A model generated the notes under the pieces. It made no database searches. It had not been told where the DNA came from and saw only the letters and a list, made by a program, of their open reading frames with translations. A DNA stretch of 64,000 nt from an uncultured Bacteroidales bacterium (GTDB lineage Bacteria > Bacteroidota > Bacteroidia > Bacteroidales > UBA932): NCBI GenBank assembly GCA_946405435.1, contig CAMJHF010000011.1, forward strand, positions 32,703 through 96,702, written 5' to 3'. The position numbers and the translations under genes are program-made. Shown piece after piece: positions 49,190 through 59,186 of this stretch. Numbering within the stretch: the stretch's first letter is position 1; each line of letters begins with the position of its first letter.

Positions 49190-49514
49190 ATATAAAGAGT
49201 CTTACTGTGTGTCGGAAGCCTCTTCTTCCGATGCTGATGCAGACTATTCCCTGAATCGTGATTCTTTGAAAGGATTTCTGGACGGAAAGGACATCGAGCC
49301 CGAAATCCACTACAACGAAAACGGCGGGGTCGTCCGTCTTGAAGTCTACTACAGCGCCGAGGCGGCAGTGGCCTATGCCCAGCTCTTCGATTTCTCCAAC
49401 TACGCCTATGAGCCGGCAACGGAAATCGTGGAACTGCGTGGCCCCAGAGCCGAAAAGCTCATAAGCAAACTATGATACAAGGGCATGTGTCCCTTCCGGA
49501 AAGAGAAGGTAGCC

Positions 49515-49982
49515 TCAGTCGAAAGTGATGCTTTCGATTCTCAGGCGCATGATTCCGGAGGGGACGCGCGCCTCGGCGATTTCGCCGACTTTCTTGCCCA
49601 TCAGGGCGGCGCCGATAGGGGATTTGAGTGAAATCTTGCCAGCCTCGAGGTTCATCTCGTGAGGACTGACTATCTCGAAACTCATGCGGGTATTTGTCGA
49701 GAGGTTCGTGAATTCGACATGGCTGAGGAGACAGACCCTGTCTTTTGAGAGCGTGTCGGGATCTATCACGCGGGAATGTTCCAGAACCTTCTGCAGGAAA
49801 CGGATGCGGCTGATTGTCTTGCCCTGGATCCGCCTTGCTTCACGGTATCCGGCATTCTCGCTCAGATCCCCCTGGGCGCGGGTTTCCGCGAGGTCTTCCT
49901 TTACCTTAGGGTAGACCACGTTGATAAGGTGCCTCAACTCGGCTGCAATCTCGTCGTATCGTTGCTTTGACAGGTATTCCAT
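49515..49982 (-). CDS. GreA/GreB-family transcription elongation factor
   Basis: DLAETRAQGDLSENAGYREARRIQGKTISRIRFLQKVLEHSRVID...SPIGAALMGKKVGEIAEARVP. Confidence 0.9.
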   Translation of the reverse strand: MEYLSKQRYDEIAAELRHLINVVYPKVKEDLAETRAQGDLSENAGYREARRIQGKTISRIRFLQKVLEHSRVIDPDTLSKDRVCLLSHVEFTNLSTNTRMSFEIVSPHEMNLEAGKISLKSPIGAALMGKKVGEIAEARVPSGIMRLRIESITFD

Positions 49983-49989
49983 GGTTCAA

Positions 49990-52479
49990 TTATAGTTTTC
50001 TTTTGATGCCCCGGACCGGGTCCGCCTCCAGCGGTTTTTCCGGCCAGGAATGCTTTGGATACCGGCGGCGGAGTTCCTTGCGGACTTCAAAATATGTTCC
50101 CTTCCAGAAACTCCCGAGATCGCTCGTGAGCTGAACCGGCTTGTATCCAGGGGAGAGGAGCTCCATCAGCACCGGCATTCCGTCAACCTTGGGTGTGTCC
50201 ACAAGCCCGAAACACTCCTGAAGGCGGACTCTCAGCACCGGTGCTTCGGCGCCGACACGGTACTCCAGCCTTATCCGGCTTCCGGTAGGCACACAGATGT
50301 GGGTTGGCGCGATGCGGTCGACGGCCTGTTGCCGGGCATAATCCAGGCGGCTCCAAATCACGGCGCAGAGGTCGACTTTCTTGAGTTCTGCCGCCGTGGA
50401 AGCCTTGCTTATGAATAAAGGCCCCCACTCCCTGGCGCTGCTGCAGACGGCTTCCTTCGAGACATCCGGCAGTTCCAGTTCGGGATGCCTTGCGCGGACA
50501 AAGGCAATGCGGCGCTGCAGGTTGTCCACTTCTTCGGAGAAGGACAATAGCGCGTCTCCATCTTTCTCGATAGCCTGGCAGATGATCTCCGTCACTTTCT
50601 CTCTGATATTGCCGGAAAGGGGCGCCGTACTGAGCAGTATGGCGCCGATGCGGCTTTCCGATCTGGCTACGACGGTCCCGGCCTTGGCATCCCAGCTGAT
50701 ATTCTCCCTCCGGGCGGCATATTTCGAAAGGTCTTCCGGGGCGGCTACACCGGCAAGGAATACCTTCCCGGTCCCTACTGCATTCCTGTGCATGGAGGCC
50801 GCAACTATCCATTCCGATCCGGAGACCGGGTCGGTCTGGTCGACTGCCACGAGACTCCCTCCGGAGAGCTGGAAAACGCCGACGCCCTCTTTCCAGGCTT
50901 TTCCGATTCGTTCGGGGTAGGCCGAGGCGAGAAGTGACCCGGCCTCGTATGGGTTAACGGGAGAGTTGTCCTCGGGCGCATTCATCATGAGGGCATATTC
51001 GTGAGATATCCGGGCGATGTGGGACCACTTGCCGGGATTCCCGGATTGCCTGGCTCGCCGCAAGGCATCAAGGCGCTTTGAAATGTCGACATCTGCCTCG
51101 CCGGCAAGCGGGTCTTTCTCTTCGAGAACGGCCGCAATGTCGGCGGCAAGAGCCTTGCGCTCCGGGGTGCCTGCCGAAAGCAGCATGCCGGCGATGCGAG
51201 GGTGGCAGGGGAGTTTTGCGAGAGCCTTCCCGTGATCTGTCACCTTTCCATTTTCGTCAATGGCACAAAGGGAAACAAGAAGGCCTGTCGCGTGGAGTAC
51301 GGATGCCTTGGGCGGCAGAGTGAGCCATGGCAGGTTCATGATATCCTTTTCTCCCCAAAGAGCGGCATCCAGCACAAGTGACGAAAGGTCTGCTTCCAGT
51401 ATCTCAGGAGTCCTGACCGGGGCCATCCTGCTTTCGGTTCCGGGGCCGAAAAGCCTGTAGCACACTCCCGGGGCAACCCGTCCCGCGCGTCCCGTTCTCT
51501 GGGCGGCCATATCAAGGCTTATGCGTACGGTTTCCAGGTGGCTGAGGTCGCTGCGGGCATCGTATACCTTCTTCCTGCAAAGTCCGCTGTCCACAACGAT
51601 GCGCACTCCTTCGATTGTGAGCGAGGTTTCTGCTATGGGCGTTGCAAGTACTACCTTCCTCTCTCCGGGGCCGCTCGGAGCGATGGCCAGCGCCTGCCCG
51701 GCATTTGAGAGTTGCCCGAAAAGGGGAAATATCTTAGTCCGGCCGAGTTGTCCATCAAGCCTTTCGGCGCAGCGGCGTATTTCAGCCTCCCCCGGTAGAA
51801 AGGCCAGGATGTCGCCTTCGTGCTGCCTGTGGGCTTGCAGGATAGTCCGGGCCATAAGGTCGGAGACATTGAAAGGGTCGGCCTCTTCCCTGGTGCGGAT
51901 CACCTCCACGGGGAACATTTTCCCTTCGCTCTCCAGGACGGGGGCTCCGAGACTGTCCGACAGGGCCTTGGCGTCGATGGTCGCTGACATTATGACCATG
52001 CGAAGGTCTTCCCGCAGGAGAAGCTGGCTTTGGCGGGTAAGGGCAAAGGCCTCGTCCGTATTGAGACTCCTTTCGTGGAATTCGTCGAAAATCACAGCCG
52101 CAACGCCTTCGAGGGCCGGGTCGTCCAGCAGCATCCTCGTCAGGATGCCTTCCGTTACAACCTCTACCCGCGTTCTTGATGATACTTTGCTTTCGAAGCG
52201 GATCCGGTACCCGACCGTCTCGCCTACGTTCTCTTCCAGGAGCCAGGCCATGCGCGCCGCTATCTGGCGTGCTGCAACCCGTCTGGGTTCCAGCAGGATC
52301 ACCTTCCCCGCATCGGCAGGAAGGCTTTCGAGAATTGTCAAGGGCAAAAGGGTAGACTTGCCGGCGCCTGGCATGGCCGTCACGATGACGGCGGAATTAT
52401 CCCTCAGAGCTTCGTTTAAAGGCCCTGCGACAGCGGAGACGGGAAGCGCCTCCAGTTCTTTTTTCAGGCGGACAGTCAA
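49990..52479 (-). CDS. hrpB: ATP-dependent RNA helicase HrpB
   Basis: VTAMPGAGKSTLLPL, LEPRRVAARQIAARMA, VIFDEFHERSL, QRTGRAGRVAPGVCYRL. Confidence 0.93.
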   Translation of the reverse strand: MTVRLKKELEALPVSAVAGPLNEALRDNSAVIVTAMPGAGKSTLLPLTILESLPADAGKVILLEPRRVAARQIAARMAWLLEENVGETVGYRIRFESKVSSRTRVEVVTEGILTRMLLDDPALEGVAAVIFDEFHERSLNTDEAFALTRQSQLLLREDLRMVIMSATIDAKALSDSLGAPVLESEGKMFPVEVIRTREEADPFNVSDLMARTILQAHRQHEGDILAFLPGEAEIRRCAERLDGQLGRTKIFPLFGQLSNAGQALAIAPSGPGERKVVLATPIAETSLTIEGVRIVVDSGLCRKKVYDARSDLSHLETVRISLDMAAQRTGRAGRVAPGVCYRLFGPGTESRMAPVRTPEILEADLSSLVLDAALWGEKDIMNLPWLTLPPKASVLHATGLLVSLCAIDENGKVTDHGKALAKLPCHPRIAGMLLSAGTPERKALAADIAAVLEEKDPLAGEADVDISKRLDALRRARQSGNPGKWSHIARISHEYALMMNAPEDNSPVNPYEAGSLLASAYPERIGKAWKEGVGVFQLSGGSLVAVDQTDPVSGSEWIVAASMHRNAVGTGKVFLAGVAAPEDLSKYAARRENISWDAKAGTVVARSESRIGAILLSTAPLSGNIREKVTEIICQAIEKDGDALLSFSEEVDNLQRRIAFVRARHPELELPDVSKEAVCSSAREWGPLFISKASTAAELKKVDLCAVIWSRLDYARQQAVDRIAPTHICVPTGSRIRLEYRVGAEAPVLRVRLQECFGLVDTPKVDGMPVLMELLSPGYKPVQLTSDLGSFWKGTYFEVRKELRRRYPKHSWPEKPLEADPVRGIKRKL

Positions 52480-52660
52480 AAGATAAGGCCCGGATTATCA
52501 TTTCATGGGCCTACAAAATTATATAAAAATATATAAAATCTGCTGTGTAAAGCTGATTTTCCGGAATCTGAACAACAATGGCGGCGAAACCAATGGCGGT
52601 CTCAGACACTGCCGGTATGAATGGGGCAAACAGACCAGCGATGCCTGTAAGTATCGGAAT

Positions 52661-53569
52661 TCAGCCGTCTGCTTTTGCCCCGAGGAACTTGGTCGGCGCG
52701 ATGCCGGTTACCTTTTTGAAGAGGCGTGTAAAGTGGTGTGGGTACTCGAAGCCAAGCAAGAGTGCGGTTTCGCCTACATTGTGGCCGTTCATCAAGAGGC
52801 TCTTGCCCTGCTCTACGACGAAAGAATGGATGTAACCTATAGCAGTGCCGCCGGTGGATTTGTGGATCACGTCGCCAAGGTACCGGGGTGAGTAGGCCAT
52901 CTCTTTTGCGCAGTACTGGACGGAAGGTATGCCGAGATCCATTTGCCTGCCGTCCAGAAAATACTCCCTTAGCAGGTTATGGAATCGTTTAAGTATGTCC
53001 GACGACGTTTTGTCTTCCTTCGAAAGCTGGCGCAGGTAGATACGCTGGCAGTATTCCAGGATCAGGCGTATATATCCAAGAATGACGTTTCTGAGTGCCT
53101 GGGAATCCTCATTTTCCTGCAGTTCGTGCCGGAGCTGGGTGAGCAGCTGGGTGATCCGTCCCCATTCCGAAGGTTCCATTTTCAAGGTCTCCGTAGCGAA
53201 GTAGGAGAAGAAATGATAGTCCTTCATCTTCGCTTCCAGATCGGTTCCCCGGAGAAGTTCCGGCGAGAACAGCAATGCCCATCCGCTGATATAGAGGTCT
53301 TCTCCTTCGTCTTCCTTGCCGCCGATCTGTCCCGGTTCCGTGGCGAATATGGAGCCATCGGCTGCATCGAACATCTTCATTCCATAAGTGAGGTTCTTGG
53401 GAAAGTTCCGCTGGATGAAGAGTCCGTAAACGCCGTATCGGTTCAAGCTGGTGCGTACTGGCGACACTTCGTCGTAGTGGATGACGCTTACAAGGGGATG
53501 CAGCTCCGGAGCCCCTACGGAACGGGCGTACACATTGGGGGCGGTAATGTGAAGGATGCTCTTCATTGC
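52661..53569 (-). CDS. AraC-family transcriptional regulator, full length
   Basis: MKSILHITAPNVYARSVGAPELHPLVSV...STGGTAIGYIHSFVVEQGKSLLMNGHNVGETALLLGFEYPHHFTRLFKKVTGIAPTKF. Confidence 0.88.
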   Translation of the reverse strand, partial: AMKSILHITAPNVYARSVGAPELHPLVSVIHYDEVSPVRTSLNRYGVYGLFIQRNFPKNLTYGMKMFDAADGSIFATEPGQIGGKEDEGEDLYISGWALLFSPELLRGTDLEAKMKDYHFFSYFATETLKMEPSEWGRITQLLTQLRHELQENEDSQALRNVILGYIRLILEYCQRIYLRQLSKEDKTSSDILKRFHNLLREYFLDGRQMDLGIPSVQYCAKEMAYSPRYLGDVIHKSTGGTAIGYIHSFVVEQGKSLLMNGHNVGETALLLGFEYPHHFTRLFKKVTGIAPTKFLGAKADG

Positions 53570-53666
53570 TCTTGAAAGGGTATGAATTTCAGCAAAAATA
53601 AGCATAATTCTGCGATATTGGTAAATAATGAGCAAAAATAGGTAAGATAATACCATACAGACCGAT

Positions 53667-53674
53667 TACCTTTG
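53667..53674 (+). promoter_or_regulatory. -7-like promoter element for alpha/beta hydrolase gene
   Basis: TACCTTTG (TAnnTTTG), 21 bp upstream of start codon. Confidence 0.45.
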
Positions 53675-53694
53675 CAGTACCAAATCAAAGATAC

Positions 53695-54780
53695 ATGGAC
53701 ATCAAGCATTTCACCGCGGTTTTCCTCGCAGCCCTGGCGCTGCTTGCCTGCAAATCAAACACAAACGAGAATATGAGTACATTGAGTCTTACCCAGGAGT
53801 GGGACAAAACCTTCCCAAAATCCGAACTGGTGAACCACAGCAAGGTTTCCTTCCATAACCGCTATGGCATTGAGCTGGCGGCTGATATGTATGTTCCCAA
53901 ATCTCAGGATGGCAAGCGCCTTCCCGCGATTGCGGTGAGCGGCCCTTTCGGCGCCGTGAAGGAGCAGTCCAGCGGCCTATATGCCCAGCACATGGCGGAA
54001 AGAGGATTTGTGACCATTGCCTTCGACCCTTCTTTCACCGGGGAATCCGGCGGGCAGCCGCGCAGGATGGCATCTCCGGACATCAATACGGAGGATTTCC
54101 TGGCAGCAGTCGATTTCCTGTCCAACTGCGACCTTGTGGATCCTGAACGCATCGGTATCATAGGCATCTGCGGTTTTGGAGGCATGGCCGTCAATGCGGC
54201 AGCCCTTGATCCCCGCATCAAGGCAACCGTGGCCTCCACGATGTACGACATGAGCAAGGTGAACGTCGAAGGCTACTTCGCCAGTGAAGATACTCCTGCA
54301 CAGCGTCAGGAAAAACGCATCGCCCTTGCTGCTCAGCGCACCAAGGATTATGCTTCCGGAACATATGAGCGTGCAGGCGGCGTCGTCGATCCGCTTCCTG
54401 AGGATGCGCCCTGGTTCGTCAAGGACTATCACGCATACTACAAGACCCCTCGCGGCTATCACAAGCGCAGCGGCAATTCCAACGACGGCTGGAACGTTAT
54501 CGGCTGCCAGAGCTTCCTTAACCAGCCGCTCTTGGCCTGGGCTCATGAAATTGAGAATCCCGTGCTCCTTATCCACGGCGAAAAGGCCCACAGCCGCTAT
54601 TTCAGCGAGTATGCCTTCGAGCGCATGACCGGAAAACATGTCGTAGGAGAAAGTGCCAAAGAAGGCAACAAGGAGCTACTTATCATTCCCGGGGCATCCC
54701 ATGTGGATCTCTACGACGATGTTGCAGGGGTGATTCCTTACGACAGGATGGAAAACTTTTTCAAAGAGAACCTCAAGTAA
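53695..54780 (+). CDS. Alpha/beta hydrolase (dienelactone-hydrolase-like), lipoprotein
   Basis: LAALALLACKS; GIIGICGFGGMAVNAAALDPRIKA nucleophile elbow-like, ENPVLLIHGEKAHSRYFSEYAFERM, IPGASHVDLYD. Confidence 0.85.
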   Translation: MDIKHFTAVFLAALALLACKSNTNENMSTLSLTQEWDKTFPKSELVNHSKVSFHNRYGIELAADMYVPKSQDGKRLPAIAVSGPFGAVKEQSSGLYAQHMAERGFVTIAFDPSFTGESGGQPRRMASPDINTEDFLAAVDFLSNCDLVDPERIGIIGICGFGGMAVNAAALDPRIKATVASTMYDMSKVNVEGYFASEDTPAQRQEKRIALAAQRTKDYASGTYERAGGVVDPLPEDAPWFVKDYHAYYKTPRGYHKRSGNSNDGWNVIGCQSFLNQPLLAWAHEIENPVLLIHGEKAHSRYFSEYAFERMTGKHVVGESAKEGNKELLIIPGASHVDLYDDVAGVIPYDRMENFFKENLK

Positions 54781-54850
54781 ATTTGAAGATAGTGCTTTGC
54801 CGTTTTTGTTTCAGTTGGTGTTGTAGCTGCGCCGTGCAGGAGGCGTAATC

Positions 54851-55819
54851 TCAGAACTTCCAGCCTATACCGGTGGTGAAAGCCACTTCCCTTTGCCACC
54901 ATAGGCCGGCAAGCAGATTCACTTTGCCAATGGTGAGGACGGCTCCGGCTTCGGCTGCAAGGCCGCGGAAACCATAATCTGAGACGCGAGCCCATTTGCC
55001 GCCGGCGTCGAGAAGCGTCAGGCTGCTGTCTGCATAGCCTGCTCCCGCATACAGGGCGAGAGACGGAAGGATGTGCCAGACTGGACCCGCGCAGATGCTT
55101 CTTAACGAATAGTTTGAAACCCCCTGTCCCCAGAAGAGTCCTCCGCCCTCGATGCGTCCGTCGGAGGCGATGTCGTAAGATTCCCGTATGGCTGAAACGA
55201 AGTTGGTCCTGGCGCTCAGGAAGGCTCCTAAAGCCTTGTATGATGCGCTCGCAAAAAAGCCTGCAGCCGGCGTGGCGTTGAACTGGAATGACAGGGCGGC
55301 GTCGAATCGCCATGGACTGGGACCTATAACCGGAGACTGGACCGATGTCTGCAGCCTCGGAGCAAGCGCTCCGGCAAATGAAGGGCATATCGGCAGTGAA
55401 GGCACCTCTGGCGATGGCAGAAGGCGCTCTATCCGCTCGTGCCTTACTTTTGAAGGTTCTGGGGGAGCAATATCTTTTGCCGAAGCTTTCCGGGGACTTT
55501 TTCCGCTGCGGGCGGTGCGCTTGCCCTCGGAAGAGCCGCCTCCGTCGTAGCGGGCTCGTATCGCGGCGAAACGGTCTTTCTGCTCTTTGGTCATGGAGCC
55601 GGAGGCGCTGCGCAGTTGGGCCCGCAGTTTGCCCAGTTCCCCGAGCAGACCCGTAACGGCGCCGTACTCTACCGCTTCACCTGCTGCCATGCGGCCGCGC
55701 AGTTCAATGCATTTGTCGCATATCTGTTCGTAGCGGTCGAGTACGCTGTCGCAGTCGTTCTGGGCCGTCAGGCGGAGGCATGACAGCACGAGGCAGAGTA
55801 TGACTGGGACACCTCTCAT
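54851..55819 (-). CDS. Predicted outer-membrane-type beta-barrel protein with N-terminal coiled coil
   Basis: Signal peptide VPVILCLVLSCLRLTAQ; alternating beta-like C-terminal half ending TTGIGWKF. Confidence 0.6.
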   Translation of the reverse strand: MRGVPVILCLVLSCLRLTAQNDCDSVLDRYEQICDKCIELRGRMAAGEAVEYGAVTGLLGELGKLRAQLRSASGSMTKEQKDRFAAIRARYDGGGSSEGKRTARSGKSPRKASAKDIAPPEPSKVRHERIERLLPSPEVPSLPICPSFAGALAPRLQTSVQSPVIGPSPWRFDAALSFQFNATPAAGFFASASYKALGAFLSARTNFVSAIRESYDIASDGRIEGGGLFWGQGVSNYSLRSICAGPVWHILPSLALYAGAGYADSSLTLLDAGGKWARVSDYGFRGLAAEAGAVLTIGKVNLLAGLWWQREVAFTTGIGWKF

Positions 55820-56739
55820 TCGTACTGACCTTCAATCATTTCCGTAGCCTGCTGGAAGAGTTCGTCTATTATCTCAGGATTTTCCAGCATCCTTGCCGAT
55901 GTGGTATCTGTGGTTTCCTGTTCCTCGGGTTCGCCTTCGGGAGTGCTTCCCAGGGTGGAGAGAGCGGCAGTTCCGGTTGCAAGTGCAGCCGCAAGCAGGA
56001 ATGGCCATACCGGCATGGCTTTCTGCAGTGCGTCCATGACCTGTTGCGCGCTGCCCGGACGGCCAGATGGATTCGGGTCCAGGCACTGCCGCAGTACTCT
56101 TCTGTGGCCGGAGAGCAGTTCTGAGAGGACTTTCCCAAGACTCCAGATGTCGGAGCGCCAGTCGCCGTGGCCACCGTCCAGAACTTCGGGCGCGGCCCAC
56201 TGGCGGGTGCCGACCGCCCCCTTGAATTCGGCCCAGCTGTCGGCGTCGGACAGCCCGAAGTCAATCAGTTTGAGCTTGCCTCCGTTGCGCGATACCAGCA
56301 TGTTCGCTGGTTTGATATCCCGGTGGACTATCTGGTTGGAGTGAATATACGACAGGGCCTCGCACAGCTGCAGGGCAAGGTCGAGCGATTGCTTGCGCGG
56401 CGGACGCCCGTCGCCCAGGTATTCCTCCAGCGTAAGCCCGTCAACCCATTCGAGTTCAATTACATTACCCAGCTGCGGAGTACTGCGGTATGCGTATGCT
56501 TCGCGAATGTTTGGATGGTGCAGCTGGGACGTAATACTATGCTCCTTGAGCAGCAGCCGCTCGTACATGGAACGTCCTCGGAACTTGGGCTTCAGCGCCT
56601 TCAGGACACTCAGGCGGCCGTCGGCACGCAGAAGGTATAGTTCGCTCCAGCCGTTCTGGGAGCGGTGTAGAAGCTCCATGCCGTCCGCGGCCGGACTTTC
56701 TTCTTGCAACGGTGTGAGGAATCCTGAATCTTCCGTCAT
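55816..56739 (-). CDS. Serine/threonine protein kinase with C-terminal TM
   Basis: IVHRDIKPANMLVSRNGGKLKLIDFGLSDADSW, GTRQWAAPEVLDG; TM PVWPFLLAAALATGTAAL. Confidence 0.92.
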   Translation of the reverse strand: MTEDSGFLTPLQEESPAADGMELLHRSQNGWSELYLLRADGRLSVLKALKPKFRGRSMYERLLLKEHSITSQLHHPNIREAYAYRSTPQLGNVIELEWVDGLTLEEYLGDGRPPRKQSLDLALQLCEALSYIHSNQIVHRDIKPANMLVSRNGGKLKLIDFGLSDADSWAEFKGAVGTRQWAAPEVLDGGHGDWRSDIWSLGKVLSELLSGHRRVLRQCLDPNPSGRPGSAQQVMDALQKAMPVWPFLLAAALATGTAALSTLGSTPEGEPEEQETTDTTSARMLENPEIIDELFQQATEMIEGQYE

Positions 56740-57300
56740 CTATTTTACTGTTTCAATGCAAGTTATCCCAGCGCTGCGGCCGGCGACGTAAGGTGGCAGT
56801 TGTTTGCTGTCCCGGGTGAGGTCGTCGATATACAGTGGATGCCCTTTGATGAACAGTCCCGCGTGAAACAAGTCTTTTGGACGGAGTTTTGAAGTGCCGG
56901 GGTCGAGTACGCAGAAAAGCCCCGAGCCTTTGTGCTGGAGAAGCACGCAACGGTCCGGCATCCAGCGCAGGCGCAGTTTCATACCAGCATCAAGGGCTCC
57001 GCTGTCGACGGATTCTGCCGAAATGAATCCGGATGTCGTGTTGAGTTCGTTGCAGATGGCCCTGTAGCTGGCGCGCCCGACATACTGGGAGAGGATGTCG
57101 AGAGTTGCCGTGCGGGGACGCGGGTGCAGGTTTACGTAGCCCCAGAGGCGTTTGAGCGTAGAAGAGGATATGCGCTGATGGACGCGGGAGTCGATGGACT
57201 CGGACAGGGCATCGAAATCGGTGGTCGTCTCGAGCCTGCCGCCGAAAACGGAGGCCACTTCGTCGAGCAGGAACTGCAGTTCGGTTTTTTGGTCAGTCAT
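56740..57300 (-). CDS. Kinase-associated putative DNA-binding/regulatory protein
   Basis: ISSSTLKRLWGYVNLHPRPRTATLDILSQYVGRASYRAICN, HTH-like; adjacent to kinase start. Confidence 0.6.
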   Translation of the reverse strand: MTDQKTELQFLLDEVASVFGGRLETTTDFDALSESIDSRVHQRISSSTLKRLWGYVNLHPRPRTATLDILSQYVGRASYRAICNELNTTSGFISAESVDSGALDAGMKLRLRWMPDRCVLLQHKGSGLFCVLDPGTSKLRPKDLFHAGLFIKGHPLYIDDLTRDSKQLPPYVAGRSAGITCIETVK

Positions 57301-58420
57301 TGCGTATGATGGTTACGCCGTCGTCGGTTCGCAAGGTGCTGAGCACTTGACCGGGGGCGAGTACTATGGTTTTGAGGAAAGGACAGCAGGAACAGTCTGC
57401 GACGTTCAGCTTCGGGCAGCGGGAAAAATCGACGGTCGTCAGCTCTGTGCCGTGGAGGTCTATATACCTCAGGAGCTTGTTGTCTAGGGTTATGGTTTTC
57501 AGTGGGTTACAGTCTACGTGGAGCTCGTCGAGCCGGTCGAGGCCGCTTAGGTTCAGGGAGGAGAAGCGGTTATGGTCGAGTTGTACGAGAGAAAGTGCCT
57601 TGTATGCCATCAGGTCAACGCTCTCCAGGGCATTGTAGGATACTTCGAAGCGGTTGAGCGCGCCGGTTTCTTCCGGGAGGATGACGGTGCTTATTATGTT
57701 GTGCGGGGCGTAAAGATGGGAGAGCTTACAGCATTTTTTTGCATCTATCTTCGTGAGTTGCCCCAGGTTCTCGTCGTCCTTGAATCCGCCTTCGGCTTGA
57801 AGCTTTACAAGCTCCGGGAAAGCCTCCAGAGGTGCGACGGAGCGTATGGCGTCCGTATTAATCTCGATTGTTGTGATAATGGCGGCTTCGGAGGTACTCA
57901 GGGAGCCGTCGCCATCGGCATCGAAGAACCACAGGAGCCAGGAGAGGAACTGGGCGTCCGGGACCTCTACCGTGCTGCCGGGTTGCTGCGGATCATCGGG
58001 TTGTTGCGGCTGTTCGGGATTGTCAGGGTCATCATCCTGCGGTGGCTTCTGACTTTCAAGCGTGGTGAAACTGTGGACAGGGGAGTCGAGGCGCATGCCG
58101 GCTCCGTTCCTTACGAAAGCAGTAAAATCGTAAGTGCTGGACGGTTGCAGTCCGCTAAGTGAACATGTGAATATGTCCCCGTCCATTCGTGCTGAGTGTT
58201 CTGTCTTTTCGTCTTCGCCGCTGAGAGAGATAACGAAACCGCAGTTCGAGACCTGGGAACTGCCTGTCACGGTTGCAATGAGCGTAGCGCCGTCTTCCGA
58301 TACCGACGTCGCCGTAACCGCAGCGAATTCCGGCGTACTCAGCTGAGAAAAGTCGGGCACGGAGGTGGCGCAGGAACTTACGGCCAAAATGGTGAGGAAA
58401 ATACTCAGCAGTCTTCTCAT
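57293..58420 (-). CDS. Lipoprotein with Fn3-like domain and leucine-rich-repeat region
   Basis: MRRLLSIFLTILAVSSCATS lipobox; LDELHVDCNPLKTITLDNKLLRYIDLHGTELTTVDFSRCPKLNVADC LRR pattern. Confidence 0.72.
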   Translation of the reverse strand: MRRLLSIFLTILAVSSCATSVPDFSQLSTPEFAAVTATSVSEDGATLIATVTGSSQVSNCGFVISLSGEDEKTEHSARMDGDIFTCSLSGLQPSSTYDFTAFVRNGAGMRLDSPVHSFTTLESQKPPQDDDPDNPEQPQQPDDPQQPGSTVEVPDAQFLSWLLWFFDADGDGSLSTSEAAIITTIEINTDAIRSVAPLEAFPELVKLQAEGGFKDDENLGQLTKIDAKKCCKLSHLYAPHNIISTVILPEETGALNRFEVSYNALESVDLMAYKALSLVQLDHNRFSSLNLSGLDRLDELHVDCNPLKTITLDNKLLRYIDLHGTELTTVDFSRCPKLNVADCSCCPFLKTIVLAPGQVLSTLRTDDGVTIIRND

Positions 58421-58500
58421 AACATTCACAAATATAACAAAAATATCCATGCGATTGCCCGCCGGCCCTGTCCTCACCGGCATTTGACCCGGAGGTGAAC

Positions 58501-58531
58501 TTGATTACGAGGACAAGCTGGTTTATTTTTG
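58501..58531 (+). promoter_or_regulatory. Candidate promoter of the AAA+/LHH operon
   Basis: TTG (58501) ... TATTTTTG (58524-58531), 20 bp upstream of the first start codon. Confidence 0.5.
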
Positions 58532-58550
58532 CGAAAACATCAATTTTATT

Positions 58551-58766
58551 ATGGCACTATTTACGATTAAAACCAAGCGCAAAAAGATTTGCAACGGCAT
58601 TCAGATTGACCCCGGGATGACAGTACAGGTCGTTTCACCTTTCAACAATCCAGTCACCGTAAACGGAGGGCAGGCTGTCGAAGACGCCTTCATGCGCATG
58701 TTCGGAATCTCGCTCAAGAAAGCCAATGCGCTTAATATGTCGGATTTGGAGGTAAAAAAACAATAG
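58551..58766 (+). CDS. Small conserved-looking protein (DUF6140-like), first gene of AAA+/LHH operon
   Basis: MALFTIKTKRKKICNGIQIDPGMTVQVVSPFNNPVTVNGGQAVEDAFMRMFGISLKKANALNMSDLEVKKQ. Confidence 0.6.
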   Translation: MALFTIKTKRKKICNGIQIDPGMTVQVVSPFNNPVTVNGGQAVEDAFMRMFGISLKKANALNMSDLEVKKQ

Positions 58767-58768
58767 CC

Positions 58769-58849
58769 ATGTCAGAATTTGAAGAAATGTACAAAAATGC
58801 CGGAGAGGCATTCAAAGAAGCTCTTAGAAACAAGAAAAAGGAACAATAA
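58769..58849 (+). CDS. 26-aa mini-ORF between operon genes
   Basis: MSEFEEMYKNAGEAFKEALRNKKKEQ*, fitted exactly between flanking genes (2-nt and 1-nt gaps). Confidence 0.4.
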   Translation: MSEFEEMYKNAGEAFKEALRNKKKEQ

Positions 58850-58850
58850 A

Positions 58851-59183
58851 ATGGATTATTCGGATTATTTTAATGACATTCTCTCATCTGCAGGCAATGA
58901 AAGCCAGTTAAACAATGAAACTTTGCTTGCTATTGCCAAAGAAAAGGGACTCGATGACGACACGGTCCTTGAGTTGCAACGTGCTTTTGCGCTGATAGAC
59001 AGCACTAGCATTAAGGTTGAAGGCTTGAATGATGCGAGGCATGACGGAATCACCAGGGCTGAGTTTGTGGAGGAGGAAATCAAGCGTTTGGCTGATACTT
59101 TGGAGCCGGAAGAACAAGACGCCGTCTTCACTGCAATCGAGAAGACAGCAGAGAAAACAATAGAACAATTATCAGCAGAGTAG
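58851..59183 (+). CDS. Small acidic protein, unknown function
   Basis: MDYSDYFNDILSSAGNESQLNNETLLAIAKEKGLDDD...; in operon array. Confidence 0.6.
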   Translation: MDYSDYFNDILSSAGNESQLNNETLLAIAKEKGLDDDTVLELQRAFALIDSTSIKVEGLNDARHDGITRAEFVEEEIKRLADTLEPEEQDAVFTAIEKTAEKTIEQLSAE

Positions 59184-59186
59184 TTT

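Noticed and set aside
49173-49475. 100-aa ORF after the mini-AraC gene
   Set aside because: Predicted TTG start lies inside a terminator hairpin; frame may be real from a later start but evidence is insufficient
51521-52486. 321-aa plus-strand ORF opposite hrpB
   Set aside because: Ser/Arg-rich shadow ORF of the helicase gene
58851-59183. EF-hand calcium-binding loop (DARHDGITRAEF)
   Set aside because: Loop spacing is one residue short of the canonical 12-residue EF-hand and key acidic positions are missing
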